From the NCBI GenBank assembly GCA_964422365.1, contig CAYRAV010000050.1, positions 1-23,439 of the forward strand: a DNA stretch of 23,439 bases, in the 5' to 3' direction. The position numbers and the translations under genes are program-made. The stretch comes from CAYRAV01 sp964422365 (GTDB lineage Bacteria; Bacillota; Clostridia; Lachnospirales; Lachnospiraceae). This document shows positions 16,901 to 23,439 of the stretch, one piece after another. Position 1 is the first letter of the stretch, and every line of letters begins with the position of its first letter. The notes under the pieces were generated by a model, which saw nothing but the letters and a program-made list of their open reading frames with translations, was not told the DNA's origin and did no database searches.

Positions 16901-17964
16901 CATTCCACTCTGGTTATATTCTTATTTCGTTGCGTTTGTCTTAATCATTTCAATTCCAGATTTACATTCCACTCTGGTTATATTCTTATTTTAAGCCTTG
17001 TTAATGGCATTGTTGATGGCATTTATTTACATTCCACTCTGGTTATATTCTTATATTATCTCTATATAATATTTATTGTGTTTTATTTTATTTACATTCC
17101 ACTCTGGTTATATTCTTATAATTTATGCATATTCGTTTCAACATTCTGTTCCCGATTTACATTCCACTCTGGTTATATTCTTATTGCCTTCAAGGATGAG
17201 GACTTCCCTCTCGAGCATATTTACATTCCACTCTGGTTATATTCTTATGCCTCTTTTGCAACTCTTAATAAAATCTGTTTAGCATTTACATTCCACTCTG
17301 GTTATATTCTTATATATATTTATTTACTTGACATTAGTAATAAAAGTATTTACATTCCACTCTGGTTATATTCTTATCCTTGTGCGGAACGTAGCGGTAG
17401 ATTTTGTCGATCATTTACATTCCACTCTGGTTATATTCTTATGGGCAACTGTATTTTAAGTTGCTCCCTCTGCCCCAGATTTACATTCCACTCTGGTTAT
17501 ATTCTTATTCGTTTTCTATATGACAATGACGTTCATGTTTTGAGATTTACATTCCACTCTGGTTATATTCTTATGGTACATATATGATTTTTTTAACCGT
17601 TTAAGAAAATTTACATTCCACTCTGGTTATATTCTTATTTTAAAGAAGTTTCTGTGAATGATATTCTTTCATTATTTACATTCCACTCTGGTTATATTCT
17701 TATGATTATAGATTTTGCGAAAGTGGAGTGAAGCGTAGATTTACATTCCACTCTGGTTATATTCTTATTTGATGTATTGTTTCATTGTCTATTTTCAATC
17801 CTATTTACATTCCACTCTGGTTATATTCTTATAACTTGGTTTTTGCGTGGCACATATTTTATTTCTTCATTTACATTCCACTCTGGTTATATTCTTATTC
17901 AATCTGTTTTCCGTTATCGTTTACAATCAAAGTAATTTACATTCCACTCTGGTTATATTCTTAT
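13970..17964 (-). CRISPR. Type I-B CRISPR array, 62 repeats and 61 spacers
   Basis: A 30-bp repeat recurs 62 times with spacers of 34-38 bp (mostly 34-36). In crRNA sense (minus strand) the repeat begins ATAAGAATATAACC and ends GGAATGTAAAT; the last eight bases, ATGTAAAT, would be the 5' handle left by Cas6 and match the 3' end of the C. difficile I-B repeat as I recall it. All repeats look identical except the last one at 13970-13999, which has four changes and marks the leader-distal end. Leader, cas2 and the other cas genes lie on the higher-coordinate side in the same direction. The repeat has no stop codon in any plus-strand frame, so the array gives several long false open frames. The spacer between 14385 and 14420 and that between 17575 and 17608 are near copies of one another. 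Confidence 0.98.
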
Positions 17965-18145
17965 CCGCCTCAAACGAAGCCTACAATTAGCTTACTTTAA
18001 CAACCACAAATTGTCAACCCAACAATTTTTCTTCCACAGCATAAAACAATTCTTCATTTTTTTCTCACTAAGTTGTCAAAAACGCAATATAAATACTGCT
18101 TTGTCGTTCCCCCACCTTTTTTACACCATGTTAGGTCGACAGAAA
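17965..18145 (-). promoter_or_regulatory. CRISPR leader
   Basis: AT-rich, gene-free 181 bases between the end of cas2 and the first repeat, upstream of the array in its direction of transcription. It contains two TTGACA boxes on the minus strand (18079-18074 and 18017-18012), 62 bases apart. The one nearer the array has TAAGCT 17 bases downstream as a weak -10. Either could start the pre-crRNA; the leader would also mark the site of new spacer insertion. Confidence 0.75.
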
Positions 18146-18424
18146 TTATAGAAACATTGATGTATTGTCATCCTCCTTCCCCCAAAATTCTTTTTCCAAC
18201 CATTTTTCATTTCTTGCCTTAAAAACAATTAAAGAATCAATATTCCGCCTTATCAATTGCTTTAATTCTCTTTCTAGAGTTAAAATCTGTGCTTCTGTCA
18301 ACTCACCTTCAAACACAGAATTTTGTATATGTGATAAATACTGCTTACATAATTTATACACCTTAGGTAATATTTTCTTTCCTTTTTCATCCATCATAAT
18401 GTCATAAACCAAGATAATATACAT
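18146..18424 (-). CDS. cas2: CRISPR-associated endonuclease Cas2 (92 aa)
   Basis: Small Cas2 of normal length with the beta-strand start MYIILVYDI and the conserved Asp8. It forms the Cas1-Cas2 integration complex that inserts new spacers next to the leader. The ATG has AAGGAG about nine bases upstream, overlapping the end of cas1; 14 bases separate the two genes. It is the last gene of the cas operon before the leader. Confidence 0.95.
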   Translation of the reverse strand: MYIILVYDIMMDEKGKKILPKVYKLCKQYLSHIQNSVFEGELTEAQILTLERELKQLIRRNIDSLIVFKARNEKWLEKEFWGKEDDNTSMFL

Positions 18425-18438
18425 TTTCTATCCACTCC

Positions 18439-19431
18439 TTACCACCAAATCTCGAATGGTTCATATTCTTTTTCCGCCAACAAATGTTTTATAAGCTTAT
18501 ATGCTTCTAATCGAATAAGATAACGGTAAGAAACATTCCTTCCTAAATCTCTGTGCTTTATTGTTGTTTGCAGCCTCGTCTCTAATTCGCCAACAATTGT
18601 TTTAGAGGCTTTCTCTGTCAAGTGCAAATAGTTCAATTCCTTTGTAAAACTTTTCTTTGTGATTTGATTTCGGTTTAATAATGAAAAAATCAAACGATCT
18701 GCAAGCAATGGTTTAAAGATCTCTGACAAATCCAAACACAGAGAAAATCTTCGCTCTCCTGGCTCATGTAAATAGCTGATTGTTGGATTTAGTTGTGTCT
18801 GATATACTTCTGATAATACTTTTGTATATATCAGTGTATTCACATAGGAAATTAAGCTATTAATCATATTATCAGGTGGATGCATCACTCTTTTTTCAAA
18901 ATCAATTTCTTGATTAATAATCACACTCCAAGCTGCATAATACCGTTGTCTAATATTTCCCTCATATCCCATCAATTCTTGTATTGTTTCCGCCACAGAA
19001 ATCTTTTTCCTGTATTGTTCTATGTCTCTCATAAAGCTTTCCACATCTTTTCCACGACTGTTATAATATCTCAAATTCCTGTATATATTTGCTGCTCCTC
19101 CTTGAATAAATTTCTTTGCAATCCTCATTCTTTTTGCATAATCAAGATAATGTTCTGTTTGATGTACAAGTAAATTTCCTGACACTAATCTTTCCCTTGG
19201 ATAAAAACTTCCAGAATAGAAATCATAATAATTGAAAAAATGCACCACTATACCTTTTTGTGCTAAAAAATTGATTAACGCTGTATGAAATGTCATCTCT
19301 GACATTACATATATTTCCCCCACTCTTTCCACTGGAATATCCCGTTTTTGATTTTCGTTATTTACAAATTGCAATGTATTATCTTTTCTTTTTAACGTTC
19401 CTCCATTATAGATATAAAACGTCTCCTTCAT
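18439..19431 (-). CDS. cas1: CRISPR-associated integrase Cas1 (330 aa)
   Basis: The spacer integrase of the type I-B adaptation module. The three metal-binding residues are visible: Glu157 in LMGYEGNIRQRYY, His222 in YLHEPGERRFSL, and Glu237 in LDLSEIFKP. The length is typical of I-B Cas1. The N-terminal beta domain (MKETFYIYNGGTLKRKDNTL) is intact. It lies 12 bases after cas4 and 14 before cas2, so the three are almost certainly co-transcribed. Confidence 0.97.
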   Translation of the reverse strand: MKETFYIYNGGTLKRKDNTLQFVNNENQKRDIPVERVGEIYVMSEMTFHTALINFLAQKGIVVHFFNYYDFYSGSFYPRERLVSGNLLVHQTEHYLDYAKRMRIAKKFIQGGAANIYRNLRYYNSRGKDVESFMRDIEQYRKKISVAETIQELMGYEGNIRQRYYAAWSVIINQEIDFEKRVMHPPDNMINSLISYVNTLIYTKVLSEVYQTQLNPTISYLHEPGERRFSLCLDLSEIFKPLLADRLIFSLLNRNQITKKSFTKELNYLHLTEKASKTIVGELETRLQTTIKHRDLGRNVSYRYLIRLEAYKLIKHLLAEKEYEPFEIWW

Positions 19432-19443
19432 GTATCTTCCCCC

Positions 19444-19950
19444 CTAAATAAAACATAAGTCACTATATGCACACTTTCCACATATCTTCTTCTTTTGAAG
19501 TGCTTCTGGCTTATCATTATTTACAATTTCCTTAATTTTTACAATATTCTCTTCTATAATCTTCTCATCTTCTTTGTTTAATTCTACATCAATACTACTT
19601 TTTAGCAAGGGATAATCAATTTTGGCAGTTATATTTACTCCTTTTTGTTTCAAATAATACAGGTAATACTTTACTTGCATGACAGATGCTTCCTCAATTT
19701 TTTTACTTTTCTTTACCTCGTGTAAAACACCAGAACTACGCAAGAAATCAATATTAATCACATTATTAATATTAATATGTTTCTCTTCCCGCGAATAGCT
19801 TGTTTCGTCAAGAACTTTCCCTACTGCGACGTTCTCATCCTCCTGCTCCATTTGAATCTCATGACTGAAATACCATAATTTTCTGGGACAAATACAATAA
19901 TAATACATCATGATTCCTGTGATTTTTTCTAACTCATTTTCTCCTACCAT
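19444..19950 (-). CDS. cas4: CRISPR-associated Cas4 exonuclease (168 aa)
   Basis: A RecB-like nuclease with an iron-sulfur cluster, used in prespacer trimming and PAM selection. The cysteines for the cluster are Cys21 (or Cys19) near the start in YYYCICPRKLWYF, and Cys157, Cys160 and Cys166 at the end in ICGKCAYSDLC. The nuclease core has Asp68, then Glu78 and Lys80 in LHEVKKSKK, and the QVKYYLYYLK motif. Its start overlaps the end of cas3 by seven bases, a sign of translational coupling. Confidence 0.96.
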   Translation of the reverse strand: MVGENELEKITGIMMYYYCICPRKLWYFSHEIQMEQEDENVAVGKVLDETSYSREEKHININNVINIDFLRSSGVLHEVKKSKKIEEASVMQVKYYLYYLKQKGVNITAKIDYPLLKSSIDVELNKEDEKIIEENIVKIKEIVNNDKPEALQKKKICGKCAYSDLCFI

Positions 19951-22241
19951 ATTTCATATCCTGCTCCTTTTGTTTTCTTGAACCCCATTTCATCATAGCA
20001 GCAATCTATTACAGCTATCGGAGTATATTTTTTCATTTCAAAAATATTGGTTCTGTATATGACAGATGGCTTTGCATTGTATATGTGTGGTTCCACAGAC
20101 AATGTGAATTGACTGATTTGTTTCAATAATTTCACTCGTTTCTCATATGTAATCGTTTCCTCTCCAAGCAAAGAAAGACACTTCTCAATCTCTTCTTGAT
20201 TATTTTCATAAACACTCTTCGGTATTACTGTATACGATACAATATCTCTTAATTTTGCTTCTTTCTTATCAAATTCATCATTTACCGCTCCCGCAATCAT
20301 TTGATATGTGTCCTCATACTCCTTTACAAAATCACTATTTTTCACTTGTTCCATTGTAAAGTAAGTATCAATTAGTTCCATTTTCTTTTTCTCAGTAAGT
20401 ACCCCATCAAATCCTTTTAAAGCATCCCTTGATAACTGATAAATCCTTTTGTCAATAAATCCCTTGTTACCATTTCGTATTAAGTTTTCACCTATGTGCA
20501 AATACACATAGCAATTGTATTCTGCTATATCTTTTATCCCTTTCCGATTGCATCTTCCCATTCGCTGAAATAGACTATTTAAATCCTGTAATTCTGTAAA
20601 TAGAATGTCAAAATCAATATCCAGACTTGCCTCCACAATGGAAGTTGCGAGCCAAATTCCACTTTGCTTATCTAATCTTCCATCTTCCCCATAGGTTTTG
20701 CCAAATTTTAAAATTTCCTGTTCCTTCTCTATACGTTCCTGTTCTATAAATTTTTTGTGAAGAAGGAACAATTCTTGTTCATCCAGAAATTCTCTTAACT
20801 CTGCATAAATCTCCTGTGCTTTTTTTACTGTATTGCATACAACTAAAATCTTATTCGATTTTCCGGAATTTTTATTTTCATGATACACTTTCATGATCCA
20901 TTCCATATTTAATGTATCCTCAAAAATCTTCACTTTATGTCTAGCCTTATCTTTCTCTACAAATGGCAGATCACTTTCCACCACATCCCTCAAAAAAGCA
21001 GTTTCTACCAACAAATCTCGAATAAACGGTGCCAAAGTTGCAGTTAAAATCGCAATCCTGCCCCCAAACTCATGAATTTTTGAAATTCCATAAATCAAAT
21101 AGGCTAACAAATCCGGGCTATACATCTGGATTTCATCAATGATAAGTTTCGAATATGACAATGTTACTAATTTCATCTCATATCCACTACATTTAAATAC
21201 AAAATCAAACAACTGATCTAATGTGGTAACCGTTATAGGCATACATAACTGTTTTGTCCTGTCTACATATTCCTTGGTTGTAATTTCTTCCCCCAATTCT
21301 GTTGACCGTTCCAAATAGCAAGAAATGGTATCGGAATGCAGCAATCCGACACGCTCCTGAATTTTTTCTTCTTTTAATATATTCTTTCGAATCCGATCAT
21401 AGATTGCATTGATTGCCACTTTAAGCGGTAAAACAAAAAATCCCTTCGAATCTCCTAACCATAACAATCCAGCTTCTGTTTTTCCCATACCTGTTTGTGC
21501 TTTTACAATAATATTTTGATTTGTATTCGCCTGACAAAATAATTGCAACGCATTTTTTTTCCAGTCACGCATATAATGTTCCATTTTTTCTTCCAGAAAA
21601 TCATTTTCATATTCCACAACCGCACTTGCACTGGCACTATAATCACAACGATGTAACAGACCTTTTACCCAAATAGCTTCAGAATCATTTTGCATTTTAT
21701 TAATTTTTTGCAAGGTTCTCCTTCGCACATTCCATGTGATTTTCTCCGAAAACTCCGCTAACAATTGTTTGATAAGGTCAATCTGCTCTACGATCATCTC
21801 CTCCTCATAATCCACATAACTGGTATGGTGCCGCATAACAGCATATGCTATCTTATAATAATCCTCTCCTAATGCTTCTTTATCTAAAAAAAATACGGAT
21901 AAAAAATTATGTGGTACTTCTTTTGCCAGATCAAACTTTCTTTTTTTACCTGTAGATTGTATTCTTTTTTGAAATTCCGGATTCATTTTCCCATAATCAT
22001 GATAATGACAAGCTATCTTCGCTAATTGGTATATATGCTCATTGGGAATATAGTTTAAAGTTTTTAAGATTTCCAATTCTTTTTCTACTTTTTCGGTATG
22101 TTCCAGTAAAGTTTCTGGTGGATTTGACTTAGCACCATACTTCGCTATATCTATACTTTCTTTGTTCTTCATAACGTTATTTTCTCCCATTTTATCCCTC
22201 TTTCTCCAAATGGCTCTTGACATTTTTCTGCCAAAAGCCAT
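19944..22241 (-). CDS. cas3: CRISPR-associated helicase-nuclease Cas3 with HD domain (765 aa)
   Basis: The target-degrading enzyme of type I systems. The N-terminal HD nuclease has His48, the His81-Asp82 pair in CHYHDYGK, His111 and His138-His139. The superfamily 2 helicase has Walker A AQTGMGKTE (248-256), a DEIQ box at 369-372 (family DEAH/DExx), LTATLAP near 399-405 and the LFQRMGRCNRKG motif VI. All key motifs look intact, so the enzyme should be active. The listed ATG (22241) has a weak GGAAAG site; an ATG at 22190 with AGAGGG five bases upstream would remove 17 basic residues and may be the true start. It follows cas5 by 29 bases. Confidence 0.96.
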   Translation of the reverse strand: MAFGRKMSRAIWRKRDKMGENNVMKNKESIDIAKYGAKSNPPETLLEHTEKVEKELEILKTLNYIPNEHIYQLAKIACHYHDYGKMNPEFQKRIQSTGKKRKFDLAKEVPHNFLSVFFLDKEALGEDYYKIAYAVMRHHTSYVDYEEEMIVEQIDLIKQLLAEFSEKITWNVRRRTLQKINKMQNDSEAIWVKGLLHRCDYSASASAVVEYENDFLEEKMEHYMRDWKKNALQLFCQANTNQNIIVKAQTGMGKTEAGLLWLGDSKGFFVLPLKVAINAIYDRIRKNILKEEKIQERVGLLHSDTISCYLERSTELGEEITTKEYVDRTKQLCMPITVTTLDQLFDFVFKCSGYEMKLVTLSYSKLIIDEIQMYSPDLLAYLIYGISKIHEFGGRIAILTATLAPFIRDLLVETAFLRDVVESDLPFVEKDKARHKVKIFEDTLNMEWIMKVYHENKNSGKSNKILVVCNTVKKAQEIYAELREFLDEQELFLLHKKFIEQERIEKEQEILKFGKTYGEDGRLDKQSGIWLATSIVEASLDIDFDILFTELQDLNSLFQRMGRCNRKGIKDIAEYNCYVYLHIGENLIRNGNKGFIDKRIYQLSRDALKGFDGVLTEKKKMELIDTYFTMEQVKNSDFVKEYEDTYQMIAGAVNDEFDKKEAKLRDIVSYTVIPKSVYENNQEEIEKCLSLLGEETITYEKRVKLLKQISQFTLSVEPHIYNAKPSVIYRTNIFEMKKYTPIAVIDCCYDEMGFKKTKGAGYEIW

Positions 22242-22270
22242 TTTTCTTTCCTATGTTTTCAACGATCTCC

Positions 22271-23386
22271 TCATATAAAATTAACGATTAATTCTGTATT
22301 CTCTTCATTACAGAGTGGATTCTTATCGATATATACATTTCTTCCGAGTAAATTACTATCTTCATCCACACCATAATAAGATAAATATGCAACCTTCTTT
22401 TTCTCAAATATACGTCGACCGGCCTCGTCTTTTGTATATTTCTTGTTCAAATAGTATTTTGTTCCTTGTGCTGATCTCCCAGTTTTCAATTTTGAATACA
22501 CATCTGTTTTTTCCCCTTTCAACAATTCTGCATCAATATATGCATGATAACCAGAGGAGTATTCTTTCTCAATTTCCTCCTGAAGTTCCACCATCTCTGC
22601 CGAAATTATCTCTACAAAATCTTCACTTCTGCCTAGCGACTTCATATTATAAATATTCTGTAAAAGCAGTTCCATCGTCTCCTCATCACTTTTTACATGA
22701 AGAATTAACTCCACTTCATGTAAAACCTCATAATATTTCAAAGATGTAGTCAGAGTGCGAAACTTCGCATATGGTTTCTGATAATATTCCAGCTCATATT
22801 CTTTCAATGTTTCCTTTAATCTCTTTTCCCATTCTTTGATTTCCGTTTCACGCTTTGTAACTAAGAGGTATTCTTCACTATTTTTATCTAACTCTTTTTT
22901 CTTATTTTTTAAAGTAGATTTTCTTGTTTTTATAGCAGACATACATCTTGCAAATTTTCCTTTTTTGAATGTTTTTATATCCTCATTTAATTGTCTCAAT
23001 GCCCGATACTCTTCAATCAATGCCTCATTTTCTATGGAAACAGTCTCCCCTTTTTGAAAACTGTTTCCTTGGGATTTTAATGCTTTTCCCACTCTTTGGT
23101 ATCCTTTGGATAACAAATCTTCGTTATACATCTTCACCAAAATTCCTCTATCATCTTGTGTGGAATTTAAAAAGCAATAATCTGTATATGGTTCTCGGCT
23201 TAACGAGTGGTAATCCCCTTGTATACTAAGATCCATATCATGATATTCTTTAAAATGAGCCGCTTGATGCAGTGCACCAATTACAGTAGAAAATGGCGGC
23301 AGCGGATATGTCATCTTATTCTCTATTGTTTCTTCTTTTCTATAATTTGCACTTGTCTGCTTTAAATGTATTCTCAAAACCTTCAT
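22271..23386 (-). CDS. cas5: Type I-B Cascade subunit Cas5, enlarged (371 aa)
   Basis: The Cascade subunit that holds the crRNA 5' handle. The start MKVLRIHLKQTSANYRKEET, with MTYPLPPFSTVIGALHQA at about 25-42, is typical of the Cas5 RAMP fold, and MKSLGRSEDFV near 248-258 is its usual later motif. Between them lies a lysine/glutamate-rich, coiled-coil-like segment of about 95 residues (roughly 110-205) that makes the protein much longer than the 220-250 residues usual for Cas5. It precedes cas3 in the operon. The family call is firm; the role of the insertion is unknown. Confidence 0.93.
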   Translation of the reverse strand: MKVLRIHLKQTSANYRKEETIENKMTYPLPPFSTVIGALHQAAHFKEYHDMDLSIQGDYHSLSREPYTDYCFLNSTQDDRGILVKMYNEDLLSKGYQRVGKALKSQGNSFQKGETVSIENEALIEEYRALRQLNEDIKTFKKGKFARCMSAIKTRKSTLKNKKKELDKNSEEYLLVTKRETEIKEWEKRLKETLKEYELEYYQKPYAKFRTLTTSLKYYEVLHEVELILHVKSDEETMELLLQNIYNMKSLGRSEDFVEIISAEMVELQEEIEKEYSSGYHAYIDAELLKGEKTDVYSKLKTGRSAQGTKYYLNKKYTKDEAGRRIFEKKKVAYLSYYGVDEDSNLLGRNVYIDKNPLCNEENTELIVNFI

Positions 23387-23401
23387 GTTTTCACGCCCTT
23401 T

Positions 23402-23439
23402 TTATACCCCATAATATCCTTTCACTTCATCTTTTATCT
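23402..23439 (-). CDS. C-terminal end of the gene upstream of cas5, probably cas7 (partial)
   Basis: An open minus-strand frame enters from the window edge and ends IKDEVKGYYGV with a stop at 23402-23404, 15 bases before the cas5 ATG. In type I-B operons cas7 normally precedes cas5, so this is most likely the end of Cas7 (DevR/Cst2 type). Only 11 residues are visible, and the call rests on gene order. Confidence 0.45.
   Translation of the reverse strand, partial: IKDEVKGYYGV

Noticed and set aside
13970..17964. Array transcribed on the plus strand with a leader near 13900
   Set aside because: The degenerate repeat is at the 13970 end, the repeat 3' end in minus sense is the I-B handle ATGTAAAT, and the cas genes and gene-free leader lie on the other side.
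13944..18000. Many plus-strand open frames with repeated peptides such as FTFHSGYILI, LHSTLVIFL and YIPLWLYSY
   Set aside because: They are translations of the CRISPR repeat in its three frames. The repeat is 30 bases and has no stop on the plus strand, so the spacers alone limit these frames. No ribosome binding sites fit them.

Overview
The window looks like a chromosomal segment of a low-GC Gram-positive anaerobe, most likely a gut Clostridia of the Lachnospiraceae type. The reasons are AT-rich DNA, AGGAGG-type ribosome binding sites, frequent TTG starts, an AgrC/AgrA-like two-component pair, a MalT-SARP type regulator, and a Tneap-like type I-B CRISPR system whose repeat ends in ATGTAAAT, like the Clostridioides difficile repeat. 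The taxonomy is inference.

Left third (1-7580, minus strand): one probable operon read from right to left. It encodes a double-P-loop AAA+ ATPase (765 aa), a small YbjN/secretion-chaperone-like protein (172 aa), a MalT-like STAND ATPase fused to a SARP/BTAD transcription regulator (763 aa), a second paralogous AAA+ ATPase (711 aa), and the start of a lysine-rich protein cut by the window edge. The set resembles the accessory end of a contractile injection system cluster, but no structural tail gene is inside the window, so this stays a hypothesis.

Middle (7581-13718): a regulatory divergent gap holds a promoter, tandem direct repeats and a long hairpin. It is followed by a LytTR response regulator and its GHKL sensor kinase (plus strand). 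Next come remnants of a TetR regulator and an ABC exporter joined in one frame, a small DUF6881-like gene, and a large WG-repeat lipoprotein. Base composition changes by eye along this stretch, which suggests a mosaic accessory region.

Right part (13970-23439): a type I-B CRISPR-Cas locus. The array has 62 repeats and 61 spacers, is read on the minus strand, and is preceded by a leader at 17965-18145. Upstream of it, in order of transcription, lie cas5, cas3, cas4, cas1 and cas2; the rest of the effector genes (cas6/cas8/cas7) would lie beyond the right edge. Cas4-Cas1-Cas2 acquire spacers, Cas5 belongs to the Cascade complex, and Cas3 degrades the target. The most informative detail is a pair of near-identical spacers 3.2 kb apart in the array. 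They share their PAM-side edge and differ at crRNA seed position 4, as expected if the host re-acquired immunity against an escape variant of the same element.
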